Made by a program: the position numbers and the translations under genes
Notes under the pieces: model-generated
What the model saw: the letters and a program-made list of their open reading frames with translations, nothing else
What the model was told of the DNA's origin: nothing
Databases searched by the model: none
Source of the DNA: Bacillus sp. 1780r2a1
GTDB taxonomy: Bacteria; Bacillota; Bacilli; Bacillales; Bacillaceae_H
DNA: 64,000 nt
Reading direction: 5' to 3'
NCBI GenBank assembly: GCA_024134725.1
Contig: CP099863.1
Coordinates: 3,717,258-3,781,257 of the forward strand
Shown: piece by piece, positions 55,902 through 64,000 of the stretch
Layout: each line of letters begins with the position of its first letter
Position numbering within the stretch: the stretch's first letter is position 1

Positions 55902-56074
55902 AAAAACCTTTCCTTGTATCGAGGAAAGGTATCAAGTTCTGCATAAGCCTTTCACTCTTATCGATCAAGGTTTATTCCCTTGCATCAGGTTAGCACCTTA
56001 TCACCTCTATTGAAATGGGTGATGGTTGCTGGGTTTCATAGGGCCTGTCCCTCCACCAGCTCGGGATAAGAGAG
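55902..56074 (-). promoter_or_regulatory. SAM-I (S-box) riboswitch of metK
   Basis: Minus-strand leader with the S-box core: CTCTTATC of P1 (near 56065-56072), GAGCTGGTGGAGGGAC, GGCCCTATGAAACCC, GGTGCTAACCTG and the closing GATAAGAG (near 55955-55962). An intrinsic terminator, ACCTTTCCT / AGGAAAGGT plus six T, lies at 55902-55931. SAM binding should favour the terminator. Confidence 0.97.
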
Positions 56075-56091
56075 TATCCGTTCAAGGACAT

Positions 56092-56121
56092 ATCATACAG
56101 GAAAATGCTCTATTATGTCAA
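56092..56121 (-). promoter_or_regulatory. Promoter of the metK riboswitch transcript
   Basis: TTGACA (56116-56121), 18 bases, TATGAT (56092-56097) with an upstream TG, on the minus strand, just before the S-box. Confidence 0.75.
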
Positions 56122-56273
56122 TAACATTCCTGTGAAAATCATGCAAAGGTTGCATTTACCTTTCCTATTATTCACATAAATCTTCAATTAATAAGACCAT
56201 TTCATAAAAACGATTTGTGTTCTCTAAAACAAAAAACTTTTCGCAACATTTGAACATTTTTACCCGAATAGTA

Positions 56274-56301
56274 TAGACTATTTAAAGTAATGTGTTATAC
56301 T
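56274..56301 (+). promoter_or_regulatory. pckA promoter with CcpN-type operator
   Basis: TATACT (56296-56301) with a poor -35 (TAGACT, 56274-56279). The -10 is overlapped by TGTGTTATACT (56291-56301), which fits the CcpN consensus TRTGHYATAYW at all 11 positions. CcpN represses gluconeogenic genes including pckA under glycolytic conditions in B. subtilis. Confidence 0.65.
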
Positions 56302-56346
56302 AATTGTACATTTAAACATCATTTTAAAAAAAGGAAGGTAGTGCAC

Positions 56347-57939
56347 ATGAGTACTGTTAATATGTCTATTGAATTAGCCAATCTCCTGGAATCTGAAAAA
56401 GTGAATCACCAACTATCTGTTTCTCAATTAGTCGAAAAGATTTTAGAGCGACAAGAAGGCGTATTGACTTCTACGGGTGCTATTCAAGTTGAAACAGGAA
56501 AATATACGGGGCGTTCCCCACACGATAAATTCATTGTAAGCGATTCCTTAACCTCTCATACTGTTGAATGGGGAGATGTTAATCAACCTTTTTCATCTGA
56601 ACGATTTGACGCACTTTATAAAAAAGTATTAGAACATTTAAAGGAACAAAATGAACTATTTGTATTTAATGGATATGCCGGCGCCGATGATAAATATCAG
56701 CTTCCAATCCAAGTGGTAAATGAATACGCATGGCATAATTTATTTGCTCATCAATTATTTATTCGTCCAGAAGACACAAAGCTAAAAAATGATGCTGAAT
56801 CATTCTCAATTGTATCTGCTCCTACTTTTAAAGCTGTTCCAGACATTGATGGGACAAATTCTGAAACATTTATTATTATTTCATTTGAGCGAAGAGTTGT
56901 TTTAATTGGTGGAACAGAATATGCAGGTGAAATGAAAAAATCTATTTTCTCTGTGATGAATTTTTTACTTCCTCAAAAAGATATACTTCCTATGCACTGC
57001 TCGGCTAACGTTGGTAAGGAAGGCGATGTTGCGCTATTCTTCGGACTATCTGGCACCGGCAAAACAACGCTATCAGCTGATGCTACAAGAAGGCTAATTG
57101 GTGACGATGAGCATGGTTGGTCTAGTACAGGCGTATTTAACATTGAAGGTGGTTGCTATGCTAAATGTATACAGCTATCAAAAGAAAAAGAGCCTCAGAT
57201 TTTTAATGCCATTCGATTTGGGACAGTTTTAGAAAATGTAGTGATTAACTCAAATACTAGAGTTGCAGATTACAATGATAATAGTTTAACAGAAAACACT
57301 CGTGCTGCTTACCCAATTCAAGCAATTGATAACACAATCTTACCAAGTGTTGCAGGACACCCTACGGCAATTGTTTTCTTAACGGCAGATGCATTTGGGG
57401 TTTTACCTCCAATTAGTAAACTAACAAAAGAACAAGCAATGTATCATTTCTTAAGTGGCTATACAAGTAAACTTGCCGGAACAGAACGTGGAATTACTGC
57501 GCCACAAGCGACGTTCTCTACTTGTTTTGGTGAGCCATTCTTGCCTCTTCCACCTACAGCTTATGCTGAAATGTTAGGTAAGAAAATTGATGAGCATAAT
57601 GTAAATGTTTATTTGGTGAATACGGGATGGACCGGCGGAGAATACGGAGTTGGAGAGCGAATGAAGCTTGTTTATACACGTGCGATGGTTCAAGCAGCGC
57701 TAGAAGGCGAACTTATTAGCGTAGATACGGTTCAAGACCCAATCTTCGGACTTGAAATTCCTGCACATGTTCCTGGTGTTCCTGATGAAGTACTTCAACC
57801 AGTAAAGGCATGGAAGAATGCAAACTTATATGAGGAAAAAGCTCGCCAGCTAGCACAAAAGTTTACAAAAAACTTTGAGCGCTTTGCAAACGTAGCTCCA
57901 GAAATTTCACAAATGGGTGGTCCTATCATTTCAAAATAA
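56347..57939 (+). CDS. pckA: Phosphoenolpyruvate carboxykinase (ATP)
   Basis: Converts oxaloacetate to phosphoenolpyruvate, the key gluconeogenic step. The 530-residue protein has the kinase-1a loop [15 protein letters not shown] (about residue 237), the PEPCK-specific [12 protein letters not shown] just before it, and the N-terminal TGRSPHDKF. The ATG at 56347 follows AAGGAAGG; an upstream in-frame start at 56290 lies inside the promoter. Control is probably by CcpN (see operator). Ends in a perfect terminator. Confidence 0.98.
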   Translation: MSTVNMSIELANLLESEKVNHQLSVSQLVEKILERQEGVLTSTGAIQVETGKYTGRSPHDKFIVSDSLTSHTVEWGDVNQPFSSERFDALYKKVLEHLKEQNELFVFNGYAGADDKYQLPIQVVNEYAWHNLFAHQLFIRPEDTKLKNDAESFSIVSAPTFKAVPDIDGTNSETFIIISFERRVVLIGGTEYAGEMKKSIFSVMNFLLPQKDILPMHCSANVGKEGDVALFFGLSGTGKTTLSADATRRLIGDDEHGWSSTGVFNIEGGCYAKCIQLSKEKEPQIFNAIRFGTVLENVVINSNTRVADYNDNSLTENTRAAYPIQAIDNTILPSVAGHPTAIVFLTADAFGVLPPISKLTKEQAMYHFLSGYTSKLAGTERGITAPQATFSTCFGEPFLPLPPTAYAEMLGKKIDEHNVNVYLVNTGWTGGEYGVGERMKLVYTRAMVQAALEGELISVDTVQDPIFGLEIPAHVPGVPDEVLQPVKAWKNANLYEEKARQLAQKFTKNFERFANVAPEISQMGGPIISK

Positions 57940-57941
57940 CG

Positions 57942-57971
57942 AAAAGCCGGAATTAATTCCGGCTTTTTTTA
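57942..57971. terminator. Terminator between pckA and ytmB
   Basis: A perfect palindromic stem, AAAAGCCGGAATT / AATTCCGGCTTTT, plus a T-run. The T-run carries the ytmB stop codon (57969-57971, minus strand). Confidence 0.93.
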
Positions 57972-58211
57972 ATTTGTAGAGTGTAACTTTATTAGCTCAT
58001 ATGTAACAACGGTTTTATTTTGCTCTAACTCAAGCTTTTTAATAACGCCCGTACCGACGCGTTCACCATTCTTTGTTTTATGAATACTAAGCGGAACCTC
58101 AAGAGGATATAAGCGGTAGCCTTTCTTTTCAATTTGAAATACATTATCTACTACTCGCTTCTCATTTCCTTTTGTAACAATCATCGTATTTAATTCTAGT
58201 GGCATTCCCAT
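57969..58211 (-). CDS. ytmB: YtmB, DUF2584 protein
   Basis: An 80-residue basic, beta-rich protein of DUF2584, function unknown (MPLELNTMIVTKGNEKRV, then KGYRLYPLEVPLSI). The ATG at 58211 follows GGGAGG; the frame to 58247 is unsupported. It is 61 bases downstream of ytmA and probably in the same transcript. The B. subtilis order pckA-ytmB-ytmA is kept. Confidence 0.88.
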   Translation of the reverse strand: MGMPLELNTMIVTKGNEKRVVDNVFQIEKKGYRLYPLEVPLSIHKTKNGERVGTGVIKKLELEQNKTVVTYELIKLHSTN

Positions 58212-58272
58212 TCTTCTTACCTCCCTTTCTTTTCCTCTATTGTACAATGGTTTTTCTATGCTGGCATATCTT

Positions 58273-59055
58273 TTATTTTGTTTTCATCCATTCAGTTAAA
58301 TTCTTGACTGTCTCTCGATTTTGCTTAGGAGGAAATGCATGAGGAAATTCATCAAAGTACCAGCTTTCTACAGGCTTTCTATGTTCCTTCAACATTTTCT
58401 CTAATTGATATGCATGCTCAATTGAAACGTTTGCATCTTCTTTTCCATGTATTAACAATACCGGTACATTCAGATTATGTGCGTGAGCTAGCGGTGAACG
58501 CCATTCATACCTGTCTGGATATTTTGAAGGTGTTCCACCAATAACCCTTTTCATCATACGTCTTAAATCTGTTCGCTCTTCATAGGTAAGAACCATATCC
58601 GTTACGCCTCCCCATAAAACAAGTGAACATGCTGCACTTTTTTCAATGGCAGTAAATAAAGCCATTACGCCTCCTCGTGAAAAACCAAATACATGAATTC
58701 GATTTTGATGAACTCGAGGGTGACTGACAAGCAAGTCATAGGCAGCAAAAGCATCATACCGATCATCTCCACCAAAATCTTCGTTACCTTCTCCTCCCTG
58801 ATTCCCTCGATAAAATGGAGCCATAACAATGAACCCTTGAGATGCGAATTGGATTAGCCTCCCTGGCCTCACAGTGCCTATATTCTTTATACCTCCTCTT
58901 AAATATAAAAAACCATCATAGGTACCTTCTTCTTTTGGCTCCGCTAACATCCCCTTAATCTTTAAACCTTGACACATATACGTCACGATTGACAAAGAAA
59001 TGCGTGGATTGGGAGATGGGAAAGGATATTGACTAATAATAGTTCCGTCCTTCAT
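58273..59055 (-). CDS. ytmA: YtmA, prolyl oligopeptidase-type hydrolase
   Basis: A 260-residue alpha/beta hydrolase resembling the catalytic domain of S9 prolyl oligopeptidases. Nucleophile HVFGFSRGGVMALF (Ser about residue 139), Asp in LIHGKEDANV, His in EFPHAF near the end. No signal peptide. Substrate unknown; a peptidase or esterase. The ATG at 59055 follows AAGGAGG at the ideal distance, so the longer frame to 59073 is rejected. Confidence 0.92.
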   Translation of the reverse strand: MKDGTIISQYPFPSPNPRISLSIVTYMCQGLKIKGMLAEPKEEGTYDGFLYLRGGIKNIGTVRPGRLIQFASQGFIVMAPFYRGNQGGEGNEDFGGDDRYDAFAAYDLLVSHPRVHQNRIHVFGFSRGGVMALFTAIEKSAACSLVLWGGVTDMVLTYEERTDLRRMMKRVIGGTPSKYPDRYEWRSPLAHAHNLNVPVLLIHGKEDANVSIEHAYQLEKMLKEHRKPVESWYFDEFPHAFPPKQNRETVKNLTEWMKTK

Positions 59056-59229
59056 AAAAATCCTCCTTATCATTCAATCGTTTTTAACCAGGCATTCACA
59101 CTATTTTATCCATTATCATACATTATTGTAGAAAAAGTCACGCTATCAGTCCTATTCCATGTATTAGCCTATAAATATGTTTCATCATAATTGATTTACA
59201 ACCTTATTTTAACGTTAGGAGGAAATACC

Positions 59230-60228
59230 ATGCGAAAACTAAAATGGCTGCTGTCCATCATTACTGTTTTTATTTTAACTTTCACTTTAATTGGCTGTGG
59301 TAAACAAGGTTCAATTGAAACTGTACGCGTAGGAGAGGTAACAAGATCCATCTTTTATGCTCCCCAATATGTAGCTATATCAAAAGGTTTTTTTGAAAAA
59401 GAAGGATTAAATGTAGAATTAAAAACTACGTGGGGCGGAGACAAAACAATGACTTCTCTTTTATCAGATGGCATAGATGTTGCATTAGTTGGCTCAGAAA
59501 CCTCAATCTATGTAGCTGCACAAGGTTCTGATGATCCCATTATTAACTTTGCGCAACTCACGCAAACGGATGGGACGTTTCTAGTAGCACGTGAAAAAGT
59601 TGATAACTTTTCATGGGACCAGTTAAAAGGAAAAACATTCCTAGGACAGCGTAAGGGCGGCATGCCACAAATGGTTGGAGAGTACGTCTTAAAGGAACAT
59701 AATATTGATCCTAAAAACGATTTAACACTTATTCAAAACATTGATTTCGCTAACGTTTCAAGTGCCTTTGCATCCGGAACTGGCGACTATGTCCAGTTAT
59801 TTGAGCCAACGGCTAGCATTTTCGAAAAAGAAGGAAAAGGCTATATCGTAGCTTCTTTTGGTGAAGAATCAGGAAAAGTTCCTTATACCACGTTCATGTC
59901 AAAAAACAGCTTTTTGCAAGACAATCCAGAAACAGCTGAAAAATTCACAAGAGCCATCTATAATGCACAGCAGTGGGTTAATACGCATAGTGCAAAAGAA
60001 GTTGCTGAAGCAATTGCTCCTTATTTTGAAGACACATCAACCGATACAATTGAAATCGTTGTTGAGAGATATAAAGCCCAAAATTCATTTGCTACCAATC
60101 CAGTGTTAGATAAAGAAGAATGGGAAAACCTTCAGCGTATTATGGATGAAGCTGGTGAACTCCCTAAACGTATTGAGCATAAAACATTAGTCAACACCAA
60201 AATTGCAACTGATGTCATGGAGCAGTAA
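59230..60228 (+). CDS. ytlA: YtlA, ABC transporter substrate-binding lipoprotein
   Basis: A 332-residue surface lipoprotein: basic N-terminus, hydrophobic signal and the lipobox LIGC (Cys about residue 23), then a periplasmic-binding fold of the SsuA/NMT1-THI5 type (VRVGEVTRSIFYAPQYVAI, KGFFEKEGLNVELK). Substrates of this family are sulfonates or thiamine-pyrimidine precursors; which one is not decided. The ATG at 59230 follows AGGAGG. First gene of ytlACD. Confidence 0.92.
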   Translation: MRKLKWLLSIITVFILTFTLIGCGKQGSIETVRVGEVTRSIFYAPQYVAISKGFFEKEGLNVELKTTWGGDKTMTSLLSDGIDVALVGSETSIYVAAQGSDDPIINFAQLTQTDGTFLVAREKVDNFSWDQLKGKTFLGQRKGGMPQMVGEYVLKEHNIDPKNDLTLIQNIDFANVSSAFASGTGDYVQLFEPTASIFEKEGKGYIVASFGEESGKVPYTTFMSKNSFLQDNPETAEKFTRAIYNAQQWVNTHSAKEVAEAIAPYFEDTSTDTIEIVVERYKAQNSFATNPVLDKEEWENLQRIMDEAGELPKRIEHKTLVNTKIATDVMEQ

Positions 60229-60230
60229 CC

Positions 60231-61010
60231 ATGTCAGGCCTGCAAATTACAAACGTCCACCACGTATATGTCACAATCAAATCAGCCACCACAGCTTTAG
60301 AAAACATCAACCTGTCAATTAAAGAAGGAGAATTTGTTTCTTTTCTAGGGCCTAGCGGATGTGGAAAAACGACACTTCTTTCTATCTTGGCTGGGTTAAT
60401 TAAACCAACTTCAGGTGAAGTGAACATTAAAAACAAACTTGTTCAAGAGCCTACTGCAGAAGTTGGTTATATGCTTCAACAAGATTACCTGTTTCCTTGG
60501 AAGACGATAAAAGACAATATACTTCTTGGACTCACAATTCAGCGTAATCTCACAAAAGAGCATGAGCAGCGAGCATTAATGCTTCTAGAAGAAATGGGAT
60601 TAAAAGGCGTTTCTGATTTTTTTCCACATCAATTATCTGGAGGAATGCGTCAACGTGTAGCACTTGTGAGAACACTCGCTACGAATCCGAGCATTCTACT
60701 TTTAGATGAACCATTTTCAGCTCTTGATTTTCAAACAAAGTTAAAGTTAGAAGAGCTTGTATCAAAAACGCTCATGACCTATGAAAAAACGGCGGTACTT
60801 GTTACGCATGATATTGGAGAAGCCATTGCGATGAGTAATCGAATCGTTTTATTTTCAGCCAACCCAGGAAGAATTGCTCGAATTTTTACTGTACCACCAA
60901 TTCTTCAGACACTGTCTCCTTTTGAAGCTAGACAACACTCTGTGTATAACGACTTGTTCATGGAGATTTGGAAGGAGTTAGATCAACTTGAATCAGCCTC
61001 ACAATCCTGA
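60231..61010 (+). CDS. ytlC: YtlC, ABC transporter ATPase
   Basis: A 259-residue ATP-binding subunit with Walker [13 protein letters not shown] (about residue 42), Q-loop [10 protein letters not shown], signature [11 protein letters not shown] and Walker [13 protein letters not shown]. It belongs to the nitrate/sulfonate/taurine subfamily. The ATG lies two bases after ytlA with GGAG eight bases upstream inside ytlA, so translation is coupled. Confidence 0.95.
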   Translation: MSGLQITNVHHVYVTIKSATTALENINLSIKEGEFVSFLGPSGCGKTTLLSILAGLIKPTSGEVNIKNKLVQEPTAEVGYMLQQDYLFPWKTIKDNILLGLTIQRNLTKEHEQRALMLLEEMGLKGVSDFFPHQLSGGMRQRVALVRTLATNPSILLLDEPFSALDFQTKLKLEELVSKTLMTYEKTAVLVTHDIGEAIAMSNRIVLFSANPGRIARIFTVPPILQTLSPFEARQHSVYNDLFMEIWKELDQLESASQS

Positions 61011-61791
61011 TGTTTTACACCAACAATACAAAGCCGCAGTAAATAGCGAAAAGCGAATCATTCGTTTAGTTCAATTATTTATTTTCTTATCTTTTTTCGG
61101 AATATGGCAACTAGCTTCTTCATTCAAATGGATTGATCCTCTTATTTTCAGTTCTCCACTCCGAGTATGGAATTTATTTATTGAGAAAATAGGAGACGGT
61201 TCATTATTAGAACACATTGGTTTTACCTTGTTTGAAACTGTGCTTGGATTTATTATCGGAACGCTGTGTGGTATCATTTTAGCAACTTTGCTATGGTACT
61301 CCAATCGTTTAGCAAAGATTTTGGATCCCTATTTAGTTATCTTAAATGCTATGCCAAAGGTAGCTCTAGGACCGATTTTGATTGTAGCCATTGGACCTGG
61401 TTTCTTTTCCATTTTAACAATGGGCGCAATCATTTCCGTTATCATCACTGCTATTGTTGTCTACACAGCTTTTAAGGAAGTGGACCCAAACTATGTGAAA
61501 TTACTACAAAGCTTTGGTGCTACTAAGCATGATTGTTTTAAACAAGCAATATTACCTTCTACAATGCCAGCAATTATTTCAACTTTTAAAGTGAATGTTG
61601 GTTTATCATGGGTAGGTGTAATTGTTGGAGAGTTTCTTGTGTCATCTAAAGGGCTTGGATATATGATCATTTATGGTTTCCAAGTGTTCAATTTTACTCT
61701 CGTTATTTTAAGCTTGTTGCTTATTGCTGTATTTGCAACTGGAATGTACCAAGGGATTTCCTATTTAGAGAAACGACTAACACGCCATTGA
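60988..61791 (+). CDS. ytlD: YtlD, ABC transporter permease
   Basis: A 267-residue BPD-type permease with about six membrane helices and the EAA-type cytoplasmic loop [19 protein letters not shown] that contacts the ATPase. The start is TTG at 60988 with AAGGAG ten bases upstream, overlapping ytlC by 23 bases. With YtlA and YtlC it forms one importer, followed by a terminator. Confidence 0.93.
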   Translation: MNQPHNPDVLHQQYKAAVNSEKRIIRLVQLFIFLSFFGIWQLASSFKWIDPLIFSSPLRVWNLFIEKIGDGSLLEHIGFTLFETVLGFIIGTLCGIILATLLWYSNRLAKILDPYLVILNAMPKVALGPILIVAIGPGFFSILTMGAIISVIITAIVVYTAFKEVDPNYVKLLQSFGATKHDCFKQAILPSTMPAIISTFKVNVGLSWVGVIVGEFLVSSKGLGYMIIYGFQVFNFTLVILSLLLIAVFATGMYQGISYLEKRLTRH

Positions 61792-61796
61792 TACTA

Positions 61797-61832
61797 ATAA
61801 AGCCCTGTTGTCATGCATAACAGGGCTCTTTG
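61797..61832. terminator. Terminator between ytlD and ytkD
   Basis: Stem AGCCCTGTT (61801-61809) and AACAGGGCT (61819-61827) with short A and T flanks, between convergent genes. Confidence 0.85.
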
Positions 61833-61836
61833 TTTC

Positions 61837-62310
61837 TTATAAAAATGTACGCTTTACATGCTTCATCACGTACTGTAAAACATTATCTTTCATAATAAAA
61901 CTGTATTTCGTATTTTTTTGAATTCCTTGTTCTGGAATTTCTTGAATAATGACCGGGCCTTTTGTTTCCATATAATCATCTTTTGGAACTAGATTTGAGA
62001 CATTTGCAAAATAAATATTTTTTATAATTGTTTTTCCTTTACTAACTACTTTATACTGACCAATATACGAGAGGTTCTCTACCTCTCCACCTGTTTCTTC
62101 AAATACTTCTCGAACTGCCGCTTCCTCTGGAGTTTCCTCCAACTCCAACTTACCGCCCGGAAACTCCAATCCCCGCTTAGAATGATTAGTAAGCAACCAT
62201 TGCCCTTTGTATCGACAAACAACCCAAACGTGACGAGGAGTTTTGGAAAACGGACTGCGTTCAAATGATAAAAAAACTTGATTATGGTATGCGTCCTTAA
62301 ATGTGTACAT
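61837..62310 (-). CDS. ytkD: YtkD, Nudix hydrolase
   Basis: A 157-residue Nudix enzyme; B. subtilis YtkD hydrolyses oxidised dGTP and other nucleoside triphosphates. The Nudix box is intact: GGKLELEETPEEAAVREVFE followed by ETGG (about residues 52-75). The ATG at 62310 has GAG six bases upstream and GGAG at twelve. It converges on ytlD. Neighbours ytkC and dps match B. subtilis. Confidence 0.92.
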   Translation of the reverse strand: MYTFKDAYHNQVFLSFERSPFSKTPRHVWVVCRYKGQWLLTNHSKRGLEFPGGKLELEETPEEAAVREVFEETGGEVENLSYIGQYKVVSKGKTIIKNIYFANVSNLVPKDDYMETKGPVIIQEIPEQGIQKNTKYSFIMKDNVLQYVMKHVKRTFL

Positions 62311-62472
62311 CGTCTACTCAAACTCCATTTGATCTTTTTCCCTTATTTTATCACACATTTAAGTACTATCTCTTAGCTTTTCGAATAGAAGTAACCGATT
62401 TTCTATCAATATTCTCAGTAAAAGCCCTTAATAATCACAAATTGAAGCACTAGTTTTACAATTTTATTATTT

Positions 62473-62781
62473 TCAGGAAGGTAGAATTCCCATCGTACGA
62501 ATATGAGCCTTTGCCTCTTCATCTCCGAGTTCATACAACATTTGATATAACTGAGTATTCATATCATCATAAGCATCATTTTGACGATCATGATGATACT
62601 CTAGATAAGGAATATGTGCTCGAAAAAAACCTTGCCAATCATCTGAATAACGTTGATCTAAGCGTTCTCGCAGTTGTTCTACTTCCAAATCTGTCGCACT
62701 TATTTTAAAGTTCCATTCCGATGCTGTACTTACTTGAGAAATCTCACCTGAACCGAGGGATACATAATACGTTTTTTTCAT
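62473..62781 (-). CDS. Conserved hypothetical protein (102 residues) between ytkD and ytkC
   Basis: A hydrophilic protein with an N-terminal YYVSLGSGEISQ, then helical segments with many acidic and aromatic residues (YLEYHHDRQNDAYDDM). I recall similar hypothetical proteins in the Bacillus cereus group, sometimes labelled hydrolase without evidence; no catalytic motif is visible. The ATG at 62781 has AAAGGAG 14 bases upstream, an unusually long distance, and no closer site. Function unknown. Confidence 0.78.
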   Translation of the reverse strand: MKKTYYVSLGSGEISQVSTASEWNFKISATDLEVEQLRERLDQRYSDDWQGFFRAHIPYLEYHHDRQNDAYDDMNTQLYQMLYELGDEEAKAHIRTMGILPS

Positions 62782-62850
62782 TGAAAGATATTCAGCTCCT
62801 TTATACTGACTTACCTTTCTTATTTGTATAATGGTTTCCTTTTATACTAA

Positions 62851-63249
62851 TCATTTAATTTGATTTTTTAATTTTTCAATCGCCTGCTTAATAACGGTAG
62901 GCACAGGAAGACCTACTCGTCCAGCATTCTCTGTAATAGAAATCATTTCATTTAAAATATAGAATAATATCGTTACATCTCTGATAAAATGATTTTCCGG
63001 CCAAAATACTTGGTCCATGAAGTTAGCCATCATCACAAGAGCAAAAATAAAGACCTTTTTGGCAATGCCACGAAAGCCTACCTTACTAGATAAACTTTTA
63101 TCAATAAATGCTGCAACTGTTCCAGTCACATAATCAACGGCTACCAATGCTACAAGAGCCATCAATAAATAATTCCATTCTCCGACTAAGAAAAAGATAA
63201 ATGAACCTAAACTAGACACAGATAACAAGGATAGTTTGTACATATTCAC
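62851..63249 (-). CDS. ytkC: YtkC, holin-family membrane protein
   Basis: A 132-residue protein of the phage holin-4 (TcdE/Cp-1-like) family with three hydrophobic segments (about residues 10-25, 30-50, 68-85) and the family motif YILNEMISITENAGRVGLPVP. No lysis enzyme or phage gene is nearby, so it is a chromosomal holin-like protein, role unknown. The GTG at 63249 is seven bases from AGAGG and preferred to the ATG two codons on. Confidence 0.85.
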   Translation of the reverse strand: MNMYKLSLLSVSSLGSFIFFLVGEWNYLLMALVALVAVDYVTGTVAAFIDKSLSSKVGFRGIAKKVFIFALVMMANFMDQVFWPENHFIRDVTILFYILNEMISITENAGRVGLPVPTVIKQAIEKLKNQIK

Positions 63250-63353
63250 TTTTCATCCTCTCAACTATTTACATAGTAGTACATACTATCATATGAAAAA
63301 TAGTGAGAAATGTTCTTCATATATACTATCGTTTGTACACTTTTACGAAATAA

Positions 63354-63382
63354 AAAAACTTGCGAGAAGCTCGCAAGTTTTT
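63354..63382 (-). terminator. Terminator of dps
   Basis: Stem AAAAACTTGCGAG (63354-63366) and CTCGCAAGTTTTT (63370-63382), overlapping the dps stop by two bases; a T-run follows on the minus strand. Confidence 0.92.
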
Positions 63383-63821
63383 ACTTTCCTAAGAAAGAGT
63401 TTAGCATCCACATATGCTTTTCTAGACTTTGATGAATAGCAAGAAGCATATCTCCTGTTGTCTCATCATCGACTTCGCCGGCTACGTCCATACCTTGCTT
63501 TAACTCTGTTGTGAGCGTAGTGAAGTCTTTTACTAATTCTGATACCATATCTTTTGCTGTTTCGTTTCCGTGAGCTTCTTCAATTGCGCTCATTTCTAAA
63601 ATTTCTTTCATTGTAGCAACCGGGCTACCACCTAAAGCTAATAAACGCTCTGCTAAGTCATCAATTACTGTTGCTGTCTCTGTATAAAGTTCTTCAAACT
63701 TTTCGTGCAATGTAAAGAACTGTTCGCCTTTTACATACCAATGATAATTATGTAACTTGATATACATCACGCTAAAGTTTGCTACTTGCTTATTTACGAT
63801 TGTTGTTAATTCTTTAGACAT
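63381..63821 (-). CDS. dps: Dps/MrgA-type ferritin-like stress protein
   Basis: A 146-residue ferritin-like protein that stores iron and shields DNA under oxidative and general stress. The ferroxidase ligands are in [21 protein letters not shown] (written here in two parts: His at about 28 and 31, Glu at about 46) and [15 protein letters not shown]. The ATG at 63821 follows AAGGAG. A SigB-type promoter lies upstream, as for B. subtilis dps (ytkB). Confidence 0.93.
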   Translation of the reverse strand: MSKELTTIVNKQVANFSVMYIKLHNYHWYVKGEQFFTLHEKFEELYTETATVIDDLAERLLALGGSPVATMKEILEMSAIEEAHGNETAKDMVSELVKDFTTLTTELKQGMDVAGEVDDETTGDMLLAIHQSLEKHMWMLNSFLGK

Positions 63822-63869
63822 AAGACCCACTCCTTAATGATTTCTACTTCAATTATCTCTAGTATAGTA

Positions 63870-63894
63870 GTACCCCTTTTTCCTTGATTAAAAC
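63870..63894 (-). promoter_or_regulatory. SigB-type promoter of dps
   Basis: GTTTTA (63889-63894), 13 bases, GGGTAC (63870-63875) on the minus strand, close to the SigB consensus GTTTAA-N12-15-GGGTAT. It lies about 50 bases before the dps start. SigB control of dps is known in B. subtilis. Confidence 0.7.
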
Positions 63895-63927
63895 ATTTTT
63901 TTAGAAGTTTTTCGTACTCTTCCGCTA

Positions 63928-63994
63928 TTGACGATGAACCATTTTTTTATTATCATTTTCACAAAACGAAATGATTACGATTTAAAGAGGTGGA
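63928..63994 (+). promoter_or_regulatory. Promoter and ribosome site of a gene beginning at the window edge
   Basis: TTGACG (63928-63933), 17 bases and TATCAT (63951-63956), followed by AAAGAGGTGG near 63983-63992. The start codon should fall at about 63999-64001, at or beyond the end. In B. subtilis ytkA is next, but nothing of the protein is visible here. Confidence 0.55.
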
Positions 63995-64000
63995 TACATT

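Noticed and set aside
63945-63980. Fur- or PerR-like box near the window end (ATTATCATTTTCA)
   Set aside because: Only one half-site fits; the second half diverges too much.

Overview
The window is a stretch of ordinary chromosome from a low-GC, spore-forming Firmicute of the Bacillus group. Gene order follows the Bacillus subtilis ezrA to dps region almost gene for gene, and the CcpA at 12634-13632 looks extremely close to the Priestia (Bacillus) megaterium CcpA I remember, so Priestia is the best guess at genus. This placement comes from reading, not from a search. I see no insertion sequence, prophage block, CRISPR array, rRNA or tRNA gene.

Layout. 1-6.5 kb: ezrA (3' end outside the window), hisJ, refZ, a free methionine sulfoxide reductase, rpsD with a long leader, and tyrS behind a tyrosine T-box. 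6.5-15.2 kb: the acetate module, with acsA divergent from acuABC (acetyl-CoA synthetase and its acetylation switch), then motPS (sodium stator), ccpA and aroA. 15.4-30.5 kb: ytxGHJ, an M29 aminopeptidase, murC, an unrecognised 220-residue gene, the DNA translocase sftA, ytpPQR, several peptidases and hydrolases, ytnP, trmB and ytzH/ytmP. 30.7-45 kb: pullulanase, ytlQ, ytkP, pepV, ytzE, a pseudouridine synthase, murJ, ytfP, the tiny sporulation gene cse60, ytwF, and leuS behind a leucine T-box. 45-64 kb: a GntP permease, the MFS gene yttB, small genes, the tRNA U34 pair mnmL-mnmM, ytpBA (sesquarterpene and lipase), ytoA, a PAP2 phosphatase with a frameshifted glycosyltransferase, metK behind a SAM riboswitch, pckA, ytmAB, the ytlACD ABC transporter, ytkD, a holin-like gene and dps with a SigB-type promoter.

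How it fits together. Carbon control is the common thread. The window encodes CcpA and also carries several likely targets: a good cre box at acuA, a perfect cre at the GntP permease, a one-mismatch cre at pullulanase, and a perfect CcpN-type operator on the pckA promoter. RNA-level control is also dense: two T-boxes, one SAM-I riboswitch and a probable S4 autoregulatory leader.

The most interesting features are small. Two convergent gene pairs share one terminator palindrome that contains both stop codons. A GT4 glycosyltransferase is broken by a single-base frameshift. An inverted repeat upstream of ytfP brackets a -35 element. Three short genes (cse60, a 51-residue gene and a doubtful 60-residue one) are easily missed. 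I found no convincing undescribed multi-gene system.
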